Source: CAINEC01 sp046073825 (GTDB lineage Bacteria > Bacteroidota > Bacteroidia > AKYH767-A > OLB10). Taken from it: a stretch of DNA of 25,373 nucleotides. A program made the translations under genes and the position numbers. Each line of letters opens with the position of its first letter. Positions within the stretch are counted from its first letter, which is position 1. The notes beneath the pieces are model-generated. The model was not told where the DNA came from. It searched no databases and saw only the letters and a program-made list of their open reading frames with translations. Shown piece by piece: positions 6,622 to 15,644 of the stretch. The stretch spans positions 1 to 25,373 of the forward strand of contig JBJTMY010000185.1 in NCBI GenBank assembly GCA_046073825.1. Direction: 5' to 3'.

Positions 6622-8949
6622 ATGCAAGGACGTTTAAAAACCGAATGGATTCAAAAGTATTTATTGCTATTGTTTGCGATATTTAATACGATTAGTGCAA
6701 GTGCTCAGAATTTTGAAATTGGGAATTGGAGAGAGCATTTACCATACATTCATGCGAAGAAGGTAGTTGAAGGGAATGGACGTATCTATTGTGCAACCGA
6801 TGATGGCTTTTACAGTTATGATTTAACTGAAAAAGCGGTTGAAAGAAAATCAAAATTAAATGGGTTAAGTGATTTTGGAATAACAGATATTGCTTACTCA
6901 ACAAGTTTCCACTTATTAGTTATTGCATATACATCGACTAATATCGATTTATTATACGATGATGGTCAAGTATTGAATATTTCCGATATAAAAAGAAAAA
7001 ATATACCTGGCAATAAGCGAATCAATTCAGTGAGCATTGATGGGCGATACGCTTATATTAGTTGTGGATTTGGAATAGTGGTTTTAGACTTACAACGACA
7101 AGAAGTAAAAGACACCTATTATGTTGGTGCAGGAGGGGGGGGAGAAGTTTATCAATTAACTTACAATGATACATCATTATTTGCAGCAGCAGCTGATGGG
7201 ATTTATCAGGCTAACAAGTCAAATCCATTATTAGCAAATGCAGCAAACTGGAATAAAATCTATAATGATATAAGTGGACAAGGGATTTTTAACTTGGCCG
7301 TTAATTTTAATTCAATTTTGTTTTTTAATTATTCAAAGTCTAGCGGCGATACGCTTTTGGCATTTAATGGTAATTGGGGATATGCATTGCCGTTATCATT
7401 GAAAAATTTATCTCCTTTAAAAAATCTTCAAGTTTCTCAAGGCAATTTAGTAGTTGTTACCGACGATTCAGCACTTTATTTTGACCAAACATTAGCCCCT
7501 ATCAATACAATCTCATCGGGACAAATTTGGGATCCTACCCTTCGAAGTGCTATAAAAGATCATAATGGTAATTTTTGGGTAGCGGATAATAATCGTGGTT
7601 TATATTCAAATCAAGGATCCACCTATTCGACAGTAATGCCTCAAGGGCCATATAGCTCAGGAAGTAACGATATTCAATTTAATAAAGGAGTGCTGTGGAT
7701 GACACACGGTCCAAAGAACAGAACTTGGGCAAATCAATATGGATACAATGGGTTTTCGAAGTTTGATAATGGTTCATGGACAACCTACGATGGATTGGCA
7801 GCGCAAACCCCCTATTTCGGCACTTATAATTTTTACGATAACGTTTCGGTAGCTATTGATCCGTCAAACAGCAATCATGTGTTTATTGGAGCATCTGGCC
7901 CCGGACTGTTAGAAATCAATAACGGACAGGCGATAACGTTATATCGTGATAATAATAGTTCACTTACACAACAAGTTGGAAATCCTGGCCAAGTGAAAGT
8001 GCATGGAATTGCATTTGATGATAATAATAATTTATGGGTATCTAACGCAGGAACATTGAATGTAATTAATGTTCGTAAATCTGATGGACAATGGAAAGGG
8101 TTTAAGTTTCCCGGAATTGTAAATAGTAGTTCAAAGTGCGGAAATATCATTATTGATCAAAACGGATATAAGTGGCTTACTTTATTTGAAAATGTAGGTG
8201 GGAAAGAGGGGATTTTAGTTTTTAATGATAATCGTACCATTGACAATACAAGCGACGATCAATATGACGTTGTTGATTTTGGATCGAACCGTGTGCGTAC
8301 TATTCAGAAAGATTTAGAGGGAACAATTTGGGCGGGGACTGATCAAGGGGTGTATTTGTTTTATCCTCCTAGTATTACTCCACAACAAATACTGATAAAG
8401 CAGGATAATTCCTATCAATATTTGTTAGCAACGGACGTGGTGACCGTAATTGCTATTGATGGAGCTAATAGAAAATGGATTGGAACAGAAAGTTCTGGCT
8501 TATATCTTTTAAGTGCGGATGGTCAGAACCAGATAAAACATTTTACAATTGAGAATAGTCCGCTATTTTCAAATAACATAACCTCACTGAGCATAAACGA
8601 TGTTAATGGAGAGGTGTTTATCGGTACAGAAAAAGGGCTCATCAGTTATCAAAGTGATGCAACTAATGGAGAGAAAGAAAATTGCAGTGATCTTGTGGTC
8701 TATCCCAACCCTGTAGAAAAAGGATATGATGGAGAGATAGCAATAAAAGGTGTAATTGCCAATGGTACTATTAAAATTACAGATGTTAGTGGAGGATTGG
8801 TATTTGAGGGAAAATCCTTGGGAGGCCAGGCCATTTGGGATGGAAAAAATTTGAAGGGAGAAAAAGTGAATTCAGGTGTTTATATAGTATACTCCTCCGA
8901 TAGTATGGGGCAGTTTCATTGCACTACCAAGTTAATGATTCATCGATAA
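6622..8949 (+). CDS. porZ: PorZ-like type IX secretion component (beta-propeller protein with sorting domain)
   Basis: The 775-residue product has a signal peptide (cleavage after SAQ, residue 29), then a long beta-propeller region with repeats such as NGRIYCATDDGFYSY (near 49-63), NGNFWVADNNRGLYS, NNLWVSNAGTLNVI, GTIWAGTDQGVYLF and RKWIGTESSGLYLL, and a C-terminal type A sorting domain (about 688-775) starting at VVYPNPVEKG. The N-terminal blocks INSVSIDGRYAYISCGFGI and the overall size and order match PorZ, which in Porphyromonas gingivalis works with PorU, PorV and PorQ in the outer-membrane attachment complex and presents the lipopolysaccharide used to anchor cargo. Other two-component-regulator-propeller secreted proteins are the main alternative. 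Start: ATG directly before the signal peptide; no SD. It diverges from aspS and ends at a strong terminator. Confidence 0.8.
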   Translation: MQGRLKTEWIQKYLLLLFAIFNTISASAQNFEIGNWREHLPYIHAKKVVEGNGRIYCATDDGFYSYDLTEKAVERKSKLNGLSDFGITDIAYSTSFHLLVIAYTSTNIDLLYDDGQVLNISDIKRKNIPGNKRINSVSIDGRYAYISCGFGIVVLDLQRQEVKDTYYVGAGGGGEVYQLTYNDTSLFAAAADGIYQANKSNPLLANAANWNKIYNDISGQGIFNLAVNFNSILFFNYSKSSGDTLLAFNGNWGYALPLSLKNLSPLKNLQVSQGNLVVVTDDSALYFDQTLAPINTISSGQIWDPTLRSAIKDHNGNFWVADNNRGLYSNQGSTYSTVMPQGPYSSGSNDIQFNKGVLWMTHGPKNRTWANQYGYNGFSKFDNGSWTTYDGLAAQTPYFGTYNFYDNVSVAIDPSNSNHVFIGASGPGLLEINNGQAITLYRDNNSSLTQQVGNPGQVKVHGIAFDDNNNLWVSNAGTLNVINVRKSDGQWKGFKFPGIVNSSSKCGNIIIDQNGYKWLTLFENVGGKEGILVFNDNRTIDNTSDDQYDVVDFGSNRVRTIQKDLEGTIWAGTDQGVYLFYPPSITPQQILIKQDNSYQYLLATDVVTVIAIDGANRKWIGTESSGLYLLSADGQNQIKHFTIENSPLFSNNITSLSINDVNGEVFIGTEKGLISYQSDATNGEKENCSDLVVYPNPVEKGYDGEIAIKGVIANGTIKITDVSGGLVFEGKSLGGQAIWDGKNLKGEKVNSGVYIVYSSDSMGQFHCTTKLMIHR

Positions 8950-8986
8950 AAAAAACCTGTAGTAAGGTGTACTACAGGTTTTATAA
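8948..8986. terminator. Bidirectional terminator after porZ
   Basis: AAAACCTGTAGTA (8952-8964) and TACTACAGGTTTT (8970-8982) pair over 13 bp with loop AGGTG. Eight A residues at 8948-8955 give a U-tract for the minus-strand small membrane gene; the plus side has TTTTATA. It lies between convergent genes and overlaps the porZ stop. Confidence 0.88.
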
Positions 8987-9003
8987 AAATTTATTTTTTA
9001 AGA

Positions 9004-9189
9004 TTATTCGCCTTTATCAGCCATATAATTTTTACCTCCACGATTTACACCCGCGTCGTACTTTAACCAATAAATTACACCCGTAGCAATTGTTAAACCG
9101 AATACCCAATTTACAATAGCACCAATTGGAGGTAATAATTTAAACATTGCTGTACACGCATCAGCGATTCCGTAAATAATTGAATTCAT
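9004..9189 (-). CDS. Small membrane protein, DUF6341-like
   Basis: The 61-residue product has one clear membrane segment (about 27-43, VNWVFGLTIATGVIYWL) and a polar tail with YMADKGE. The NW-x-F...YWLK pattern and its position next to a DUF6427-type gene resemble the small DUF6341 proteins that often sit beside DUF6427 in Flavobacteriia (established context, assignment inferred). Support for it being real: an exact TACATTTG -7 element 20 nt upstream and a good terminator right after it. Function unknown. Confidence 0.7.
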   Translation of the reverse strand: MNSIIYGIADACTAMFKLLPPIGAIVNWVFGLTIATGVIYWLKYDAGVNRGGKNYMADKGE

Positions 9190-9209
9190 AGTAGTAGAAT
9201 TTTGATAGG

Positions 9210-9217
9210 CAAATGTA
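9210..9217 (-). promoter_or_regulatory. Candidate -7 element of the small membrane protein gene
   Basis: The minus strand reads TACATTTG, an exact TAnnTTTG match; predicted transcription start is about 15 nt before the ATG at 9189. The region 19 nt upstream is T-rich but lacks a TTTG -33 element. Confidence 0.45.
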
Positions 9218-9257
9218 CAAATTCTTAGAATTAAAAAAATGTTTAATTTAGATTATT

Positions 9258-10238
9258 ATGCTTGTTCGATTATTTAGATCCACCCAGTTTTATCCGATTG
9301 CCCTAATTGTCTTATTTTCAATAGTTATCAATATTGTTTTAGGGTTTAGCCATCCTCCTAAAATAGTTGAAGAAGGCACATTATTCTATCAAAATGTCAC
9401 AAACTGGATTCATGGATGTAATACTTGGTTGATTGTAAGTTTGATATTTTTATTCATTACGAGCCAGGCACTGCATTTAAATTATGTGCTTAATAAACAT
9501 GAAGTATTCTTTAAACAATCATGGTTGCCTGCTTTAATTTATTTGTTATTGTCAACTCAATTTACTGCGTTCACACAATTTTCACCGCTGCTGATTTTAA
9601 ATTCTTTATTCGTTTTTGTACTAGATTTGATTTTTGCCTTATACAAAAATCAGAAGACAATGGCAGTTACCTTTGATGCTGCATTATTGATTTCTCTTAT
9701 CGCTTTGATGTATGCTCCCGCCGTATTTTTTATTTTATTGTTATTTGTTGGAGTGGCCATTTTAAAATCTATTTCCTGGAGGGACATTTCAATCGGTTTG
9801 ATTGGACTTATGGTTCCTTTATTAATTGTATTGGTTGGGTATTTTTTAAGTGGAACCCTTCCTATAATAATTAATCAGTATAAAAGTGGAATCGCATCGA
9901 ATCCAGTATTTACCAATTATATGATTGGTGAATTTTTCTTTTCTGCCTTTTTTATTATCTTTGTTTTAGTTTTAGCATTAATGAAAATGCGTCACAACTA
10001 TCTTAAAAATGTGACTAAATCAAGATTATGTCAACAAATACTTTTGTTGTTTATTTTTTTGGTGGTAATAATGATTCCATTTACAAATCGGCTCGGAATT
10101 CAAAATTATATGTTGATGATTATTCCTTTTTCGAGCGTTATCGCTTATTATTTTTTAGATGGCAAGAAGATTATTTACCAAGAACTTTTATTATGGCTTT
10201 TAATAACAAATTGGGTCTATGCAAACTTTTTTATTTAG
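9258..10238 (+). CDS. Polytopic membrane protein, DUF6427 family
   Basis: The 326-residue product is strongly hydrophobic with about 8-10 predicted membrane segments and short loops, starting MLVRLFRSTQFYPIALI. The N-terminal pattern (basic, small aromatic motif, then a helix) and the divergent small membrane neighbour point to the Bacteroidota DUF6427 family, whose function is unknown. There are no catalytic motifs that I can see. Its stop codon overlaps by 8 nt the stop of the convergent aminopeptidase gene, leaving no room for a separate terminator. Confidence 0.75.
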   Translation: MLVRLFRSTQFYPIALIVLFSIVINIVLGFSHPPKIVEEGTLFYQNVTNWIHGCNTWLIVSLIFLFITSQALHLNYVLNKHEVFFKQSWLPALIYLLLSTQFTAFTQFSPLLILNSLFVFVLDLIFALYKNQKTMAVTFDAALLISLIALMYAPAVFFILLLFVGVAILKSISWRDISIGLIGLMVPLLIVLVGYFLSGTLPIIINQYKSGIASNPVFTNYMIGEFFFSAFFIIFVLVLALMKMRHNYLKNVTKSRLCQQILLLFIFLVVIMIPFTNRLGIQNYMLMIIPFSSVIAYYFLDGKKIIYQELLLWLLITNWVYANFFI

Positions 10239-12822
10239 AAAAGTTAAAGTAATTGGTGTAGTAATTCTTCAAGTCTTCGTTGGTTTCTATTTTAATTAAA
10301 TCATTACCGAACTTGTTTATCGAATCAACGGTAGCAGCTAACCTTTCTTTTTCAGCGGAAGTTTCATTTAGAGCCGTTAGTATATTTTTCATATTATAAA
10401 GTCCTTGAATACAAAACATGCGTATGTATCGATCGCTGGTAGCGTTTCCAATCATGAAATATCTGTTTGCGAACTTATCAATCAACGATACTTTATTTTG
10501 CTTTTTTAAATAAGTGTTAATTTGGTTAAGACTACTATAACTCACATCGTCATTAGATGATATTATACTTAACATGAAGTCGGCATTACTTTCATCGCCA
10601 TAACTTGAATAAAAAGCAGCAGCAACTTGTTGAATATTTTTGTCGGAATTGGTTTCAAGCGATTTTACCTTTGCTTTAGCAGCGAGCAAATCTTTTTGAG
10701 CAATACCATCAATTGCAGCAGACATTACATTATAAGAGCTATCATTGTAGAGTGCGTTTAATTCATTAAGGATTTTTCCGTTCAATGATAACAACGAAAG
10801 TTTTTCGATTGCCGCTACTCTAACATTTGATTTTATATTTTTATTATTGGCAATTTCAATTAATTCAGCGCCAATTTGTGCTGAATCATTAGACAGTAAG
10901 AGCTGATCAATATTTTTTATGCCTATAGCTTGTATTTTCTTGTTTTTGTCCTTCATGGCTGCCTTAAACACTGTCGCAATACTATCGTTCCAAGGCATCG
11001 TGTTTAAATGATCAAGGGCTTCTTTCTTATCTAAATATAAATTTGAATTATTAAAAAGTGTAATCCATTCTTGCATAGAATGATCATCCATTTTTGAACA
11101 AGTCAACATTTTTTCTGCATCAAAATTAACCATCAAAGGTTTTTCAGGAAAGCGGTAAGAAAACGATTGATTTTGTTCTGTGATTATAATGCGTTCTCTA
11201 ATTTTAGAATTTGGAAAGTAAAAATCAACATCGACAGGGAGCTTATACAAGGGAGTTGTTTTTAAATCCTGCAGTTGACTTACTGAAATTGTTTGCGACA
11301 TTGTTGAGTTGTCCCAATTATAGGTTATATTTAAGTTGGGATGACCTTGATTTAAAAACCACTGATTAAAGAACCAATTTAGATCTTCCCCTGTTACCTC
11401 TTCAAAGGCTAAACGAAGATCATGCACTTCTGCACTTTTTAAATAGTTGCGTTGCAAGTACAATTTCAAAGACGCAAAAAATGCTTCGTCACCCACGTAT
11501 TTTCGAAGCATGTGCAAAATTGTTCCTCCTTTAGCATACGAATGTCTATCGAACATATCCTCTCTGTTTTCATAATAAAAACGAATTAAATGTTCTTGTT
11601 TCACTTTTGATTCGTCGAGATAGTTTTTCAAATCACTTTCAAGACCCATATCGGCCTCATCTCTTCCATATTTGTATTCGTTCCAAAGGTATTCACCATA
11701 GGTTGCGAATGATTCATTTAATGGTAAATTAGACCAAGATTCGCAAGTAGCGAGATCTCCAAACCAATGATGAAATAATTCATGCGAAATAACATCTTCG
11801 CTATTATGATCAATTAATTCACGCTTTGTTTGTTGTAAGAATTCACCATGCAATGTGGCTGAAGTATTTTCCATAGCTCCACTTACATAATCCTGAACGA
11901 TAACTTGGCTATATTTCGGCCATGCATAATCGACGCCTAATTTCTTCGAGAAAAATTCCAGCATTTCTGGAGTATTACCAAATATTGCTCTTGCATCTAC
12001 TTCATATTTTGGCTCTACATAATAACTAACTTCTTTATTCCTCCAGGAGTCTTTTACAATCGAAAATTCTCCTATAGCCATCATAAATAAATAAGGAGCA
12101 TGAGGCATATCCATCTTCCAACAATCTGTGCGTGTTTTATTTGGATGTGGGATACTGCTTACTAATATACCGTTTGATAAGGTTTTAAAATTATCATCTA
12201 CGGTGATATTAATTTCTTCTGTTGATTTCTGATTAGGCACATCAATCGTAGGAAACCAAACTGAATTGCTTTGTGTTTCGCCTTGAGTCCAGATTTGTCT
12301 AGGCTTATCTTTTATTTTTCCATCTGCATTAATAAAATATAATCCTTTGTCGCTGGTAATAGCATCACTGCCACCTACACTTTTTAATTCATCAGGTTTT
12401 GCAGTGTAATTTATATAAATTATTATTTTTTCATCACGATTTAGATTTTTCAACAGACTAATGGTGATTGTATCATTTGCATAGCCATAATTTAAATTTA
12501 AAGTGTCTTTATTATTTATACTTGCAACACGCTTTATTTCCATTCCTCTTGCATCAAGGTAAATAGTGTTGGAGGCATAAAAATGTGGCTTCATGGTGAT
12601 GGTCGCTTCCCCATATAAGTAATGTTTCTCCCAATCAAAACTCACATCGAGTTTGGTATGAATAAGGTCAAAAGATTTAGTCACGCTAGCATGATAATCA
12701 TTCATTGATGGAGCTTTAACTTCCACTTCAGGTAATTGTACCGCAGTAGTTTCATCTGTTAATGATTTTTGAGTTTTGCAAGCTGCAATAAGGATGATCG
12801 CACTAAACAATAGCTTTTTCAT
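10231..12822 (-). CDS. M1 family metallo-aminopeptidase, lipoprotein
   Basis: The 863-residue product carries a lipobox (LIAAC, Cys15), so it is a predicted envelope lipoprotein. The M1 N-terminal beta domain (about 50-260) is followed by the catalytic domain with GAMEN (315-319), the zinc motif HELFH (347-351) and the third ligand Glu370 in LNESFA, all intact. It removes N-terminal amino acids from peptides. The C-terminal third (about 600-850) is helical with HEAT-like repeats (for example around AIGIKNIDQLL) in place of the ERAP1-type domain. It most likely digests peptides outside the inner membrane for nutrition. A TATTTTTG -7 element lies about 27 nt upstream of the ATG at 12822; it converges with the DUF6427 gene. 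Confidence 0.93.
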   Translation of the reverse strand: MKKLLFSAIILIAACKTQKSLTDETTAVQLPEVEVKAPSMNDYHASVTKSFDLIHTKLDVSFDWEKHYLYGEATITMKPHFYASNTIYLDARGMEIKRVASINNKDTLNLNYGYANDTITISLLKNLNRDEKIIIYINYTAKPDELKSVGGSDAITSDKGLYFINADGKIKDKPRQIWTQGETQSNSVWFPTIDVPNQKSTEEINITVDDNFKTLSNGILVSSIPHPNKTRTDCWKMDMPHAPYLFMMAIGEFSIVKDSWRNKEVSYYVEPKYEVDARAIFGNTPEMLEFFSKKLGVDYAWPKYSQVIVQDYVSGAMENTSATLHGEFLQQTKRELIDHNSEDVISHELFHHWFGDLATCESWSNLPLNESFATYGEYLWNEYKYGRDEADMGLESDLKNYLDESKVKQEHLIRFYYENREDMFDRHSYAKGGTILHMLRKYVGDEAFFASLKLYLQRNYLKSAEVHDLRLAFEEVTGEDLNWFFNQWFLNQGHPNLNITYNWDNSTMSQTISVSQLQDLKTTPLYKLPVDVDFYFPNSKIRERIIITEQNQSFSYRFPEKPLMVNFDAEKMLTCSKMDDHSMQEWITLFNNSNLYLDKKEALDHLNTMPWNDSIATVFKAAMKDKNKKIQAIGIKNIDQLLLSNDSAQIGAELIEIANNKNIKSNVRVAAIEKLSLLSLNGKILNELNALYNDSSYNVMSAAIDGIAQKDLLAAKAKVKSLETNSDKNIQQVAAAFYSSYGDESNADFMLSIISSNDDVSYSSLNQINTYLKKQNKVSLIDKFANRYFMIGNATSDRYIRMFCIQGLYNMKNILTALNETSAEKERLAATVDSINKFGNDLIKIETNEDLKNYYTNYFNFSK

Positions 12823-12848
12823 TTTGGAATTTGGATGTGTTACAATAT

Positions 12849-12856
12849 CAAAAATA
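12849..12856 (-). promoter_or_regulatory. Candidate -7 element of the M1 aminopeptidase gene
   Basis: The minus strand reads TATTTTTG, an exact TAnnTTTG match, 26 nt before the ATG. Upstream is a T-run but no clean TTTG at the expected distance. Confidence 0.45.
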
Positions 12857-12886
12857 GAGAATATTATTATTGAAAAAAGGTGATCA

Positions 12887-12912
12887 ATAAAAAACGGACA
12901 TTACTGTCCGTT
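12887..12912 (-). terminator. Intrinsic terminator of the tonB gene
   Basis: AACGGACA (12893-12900) pairs with TGTCCGTT (12905-12912) around the loop TTAC. On the minus strand the hairpin is followed by TTTTTTATTG. It lies 25 nt beyond the tonB stop and before the aminopeptidase promoter, so the two genes are separate transcripts. Confidence 0.85.
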
Positions 12913-12937
12913 AGCACTAATAAAAAACACTAAAAAC

Positions 12938-13750
12938 TTAGCGTAATGTAAATCGAATTGGAAGCACATATTCCACATTTACTTTTTGTCCATTCATTTT
13001 ACCAGGTGTCCAAGCGGGCATGTTTTGAATTACACGAATGGCTTCTTCCTCGCATCCAAATCCAACAGCGCGCTTTACAGTCGGGTTAGAGATATTGCCT
13101 TCTTTATCTACTATGAAAGAAATAAGAACCGTTCCCTGTGCTTCAGCATCTTTCGCTCTTTCAGGATATTTCAAATTTCTTCCTAAATATTTCATCATTT
13201 CAGTCTCACCCCCAGGGAAAGAAGGCATTACTTCCACCCAACCATGGAAAACAAAAGCGCTATTATCATTTCCTTTTTTCGTATTATCAATTTCCGTAGT
13301 TCTATTATTCGTAGAATCAATGTTAGTGGTATGAAGCCCTGTGTTAAGATTTGATAAATCACTTTGCGTATGCGTGGTATCTGTTGTTGGATGATTTACA
13401 ACAACGGGCGTAACATCTCTCACAGTATTGGATTCGTTAGGAGTAGGATTGCTTTCAGGTTTTTTAACTTCTTCGGGTTGAATGGGCGCATCAGGAGTCA
13501 CCATGTCCATTACAATTTCTTTTTCTGCTAACCCAGCAATATTTGGTTCTGTAAAAAAATACGATTTTAATAATGGGATTGTCGCTAAAATTGTTCCTGC
13601 AATAAGCGTAATTGCAAAAGCCCTTAAAATAGTTTGGTCATAATCTCTTCGTAAAACATACGCACCGTAGAGTTGGTTTCTATTAGCAAAAACCGTTGAA
13701 AGTCTTGCCTCTGAGCTAGGACTTTCCCAATTGTTTTTTTGAATGTTCAT
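12938..13750 (-). CDS. Energy transducer TonB family protein
   Basis: The 270-residue protein spans the inner membrane once (about 43-65) and reaches across the periplasm to energise outer-membrane TonB-dependent transporters. Its cytosolic N-terminus has the Bacteroidota pattern NRNQLYGAYVLRRDY (23-37). The linker (about 85-165) is rich in Pro, Thr, Asn and Asp. The C-terminal TonB domain (about 170-270) carries FPGGE (178-182), LKYPERAKD and WTPGKMNGQKV (247-257). No exbB or exbD gene is adjacent, so it is a stand-alone copy of the several usually found in this phylum; its receptor partner is unknown. Confidence 0.93.
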   Translation of the reverse strand: MNIQKNNWESPSSEARLSTVFANRNQLYGAYVLRRDYDQTILRAFAITLIAGTILATIPLLKSYFFTEPNIAGLAEKEIVMDMVTPDAPIQPEEVKKPESNPTPNESNTVRDVTPVVVNHPTTDTTHTQSDLSNLNTGLHTTNIDSTNNRTTEIDNTKKGNDNSAFVFHGWVEVMPSFPGGETEMMKYLGRNLKYPERAKDAEAQGTVLISFIVDKEGNISNPTVKRAVGFGCEEEAIRVIQNMPAWTPGKMNGQKVNVEYVLPIRFTLR

Positions 13751-13853
13751 CTTTTATTGTTGTTGGTTACCTGCATAACGCAACGTATAAAATCATTATT
13801 CCATTAAAAATCCTCGATAAGTCATAAGAATGTCACAAGAACTTAATCGATAT

Positions 13854-13886
13854 TTTGGAAAGCACTTTATAGTTTTCGTATTTTTG
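13854..13886 (+). promoter_or_regulatory. Promoter of the four-helix membrane protein gene
   Basis: TTTG (13854-13857) and TATTTTTG (13879-13886, exact -7 consensus) are 21 nt apart. Predicted transcription start is near 13891, giving a leader of about 15 nt. Confidence 0.65.
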
Positions 13887-13905
13887 AAGACTAAACCTCA
13901 AAATT

Positions 13906-14358
13906 ATGGATGTATTTATTTTAAAACTTCACTCGTTTTTAAGATGGGCATTAATGCTCTTATTAGTTGTATCGGTAGTTAAAGCTGCAATGAGTTTGTC
14001 GGGCAAAAACTCTTATACCCCTGGCGATAGAAAACGTACTTTATTTACAATGATTTCAGCTCATTTACAATTGGTACTTGGAGTTGTTTTATATGTAACA
14101 AGAGGATGGTCGAATTATTTTTCAAATATGGCCGATACAATGAAAAACCCCACATTACGTTATTGGACCGTAGAACACATAACCATGATGATTCTTGCAA
14201 TTGTTTTCATTACCATCGGAAATATCCGATCAAAAAAGATGGACACAGATGCTGGAACGTATAAGCAGATTTTAATTTGGTTTGGGCTAGCGCTATTGAT
14301 TATTATCGTTGCAATGCCATGGCCGTTTAGATTAGAACTTGGCCGTTCGTGGTTTTAA
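13906..14358 (+). CDS. Four-helix integral membrane protein of unknown function
   Basis: The 150-residue product has four membrane segments (about 8-28, 46-64, 88-106 and 120-138) and ends with RLELGRSWF. Single histidines lie in or near the first three helices: His9 (LHSFLRW), His53 (SAHLQLVLG) and His91 (VEHITMM). Such spacing could bind heme b, as in small cytochrome b-like membrane proteins, but this is inference. Related Bacteroidota proteins are usually left as hypothetical or cytochrome B-like. It has its own well-formed promoter and lies 21 nt before hflX, with which it may be cotranscribed. Confidence 0.75.
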   Translation: MDVFILKLHSFLRWALMLLLVVSVVKAAMSLSGKNSYTPGDRKRTLFTMISAHLQLVLGVVLYVTRGWSNYFSNMADTMKNPTLRYWTVEHITMMILAIVFITIGNIRSKKMDTDAGTYKQILIWFGLALLIIIVAMPWPFRLELGRSWF

Positions 14359-14364
14359 TTTTTT

Positions 14365-14370
14365 GAGGAG
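14365..14370 (+). promoter_or_regulatory. Shine-Dalgarno sequence that fixes the TTG start of hflX
   Basis: GAGGAG lies 9 nt before the TTG at 14380. No ATG occurs in this frame until codon 52, well inside the conserved N-terminal domain, so the SD decides the start. Other genes here lack such a sequence. Confidence 0.65.
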
Positions 14371-14379
14371 CATATAAAA

Positions 14380-15588
14380 TTGATTTCAACTAAACCGATT
14401 ACTGAACGAGTAATACTTATTGGATTAATCACGCGATTTCAGGATGCTGAAAAAGTGAATGAATATTTAGATGAATTAGCTTTTCTTGCTGAAACTGCAG
14501 GGGCGGTTACTATCAATCGATTTATTCAAAGAATGGATCAGCCAGACTCTCGCACTTTTGTTGGGAAGGGAAAGTTGGAAGAAATTGTTTCGTATATCAA
14601 AGCCAACGATATACAGATAGCGATTTTTGATGATGAATTAAGTCCATCGCAATTAAAAAACATTGAACGCGTTATTGGTTGTAGGGTATTGGACAGAACA
14701 ACATTAATCCTCGATATTTTTGCTAAACGTGCTCGTACTGCTCAGGCAAAAACGCAAGTAGAGTTAGCACAATACAAGTACTTGCTTCCTCGCTTAACGC
14801 GGATGTGGACGCATCTTGAAAAGCAACGTGGTGGTATAGGTATGCGTGGGCCAGGGGAAACAGAAATTGAAACTGATCGTCGTGTAATTCGAGACAAACT
14901 AAGCAAACTACGGGAACGCCTATCCGAAATCGACAAGCAAAATTCAACGCAAAGAAAGAGTAGAGGAGAGATTATTCGTGTTGCGCTGGTAGGTTATACA
15001 AATGTTGGGAAAAGCACAATTATGAATGTGTTGAGTAAGAGTGAAGTGTTTGCTGAAAATAAATTATTTGCAACACTCGATACTACTGTTCGTAAGGTGG
15101 TATTAGATACAGTTCCTTTTCTACTTTCTGATACCGTTGGTTTTATTCGGAAGCTACCACATGATTTAGTCGAGTCGTTCAAATCGACTTTAGATGAAGT
15201 GCGCGAAGCAGACATACTAATTCATGTAGTGGATATTTCGCATAATAATTTTGAAGAGCATATACGAGTAGTGAATGAAACGCTTACTGAAATAGGTGCT
15301 ATTGACAAACCGATATTAATGGTGTTTAATAAAATCGATGCGTATAAATTTGTTCCGAAAGAAGAAGATGATTTAACACCTCGACAAAGAGAAAATATTT
15401 CTTTGGACGAATTTAAATCGATGTGGATGGCAAAAGAGAATTTAACATCTGTTTTTATCTCTGCATTAAACAAGAATAATATTCAAGAGTTTAGGGCTAT
15501 TTTATCAGGGCTGGTAAAGCAAATGCATTACAAACGATATCCTAATAATCTTAATTTTCAACTAGAGGATTACGGAGATTTTAATTAA
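14380..15588 (+). CDS. hflX: GTPase HflX
   Basis: HflX is a ribosome-associated GTPase that splits or rescues stalled ribosomes under stress. The 402-residue product has the N-terminal HflX domain (about 10-150), the glycine-rich linker with RGGIGMRGPGETEIETDRR (150-168), and a G domain: G1 GYTNVGKS (205-212), G2 region ATLDTT (231-236), G3 DTVG (251-254), G4 NKID (317-320) and G5-like ISALN. The start codon is TTG, supported by a strong upstream SD, and the first in-frame ATG would remove the conserved beginning. It follows the four-helix membrane gene after 21 nt. The tail after the G domain is short. Confidence 0.95.
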   Translation: MISTKPITERVILIGLITRFQDAEKVNEYLDELAFLAETAGAVTINRFIQRMDQPDSRTFVGKGKLEEIVSYIKANDIQIAIFDDELSPSQLKNIERVIGCRVLDRTTLILDIFAKRARTAQAKTQVELAQYKYLLPRLTRMWTHLEKQRGGIGMRGPGETEIETDRRVIRDKLSKLRERLSEIDKQNSTQRKSRGEIIRVALVGYTNVGKSTIMNVLSKSEVFAENKLFATLDTTVRKVVLDTVPFLLSDTVGFIRKLPHDLVESFKSTLDEVREADILIHVVDISHNNFEEHIRVVNETLTEIGAIDKPILMVFNKIDAYKFVPKEEDDLTPRQRENISLDEFKSMWMAKENLTSVFISALNKNNIQEFRAILSGLVKQMHYKRYPNNLNFQLEDYGDFN

Positions 15589-15632
15589 ACGATTGTAATT
15601 GTTTGATGTCGGATTTTTAGTAATTCGGAAGA

Positions 15633-15640
15633 TACTTTTG
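15633..15640 (+). promoter_or_regulatory. -7 element of comF, apparently leaderless
   Basis: TACTTTTG, an exact TAnnTTTG match, ends 5 nt before the comF ATG (15645), so transcription would start at or next to the start codon. A TTTG occurs at 15602-15605, but the 27-nt spacing is too long to trust. Confidence 0.5.
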
Positions 15641-15644
15641 TTGA

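Noticed and set aside
10028..10252. 74-codon open frame near the end of the DUF6427 gene
   Set aside because: It is in another frame of a clear membrane protein gene and has no independent support.
12986..13334. Two plus-strand open frames opposite tonB
   Set aside because: They are shadows of the tonB coding frame, which shows the full family domain pattern.
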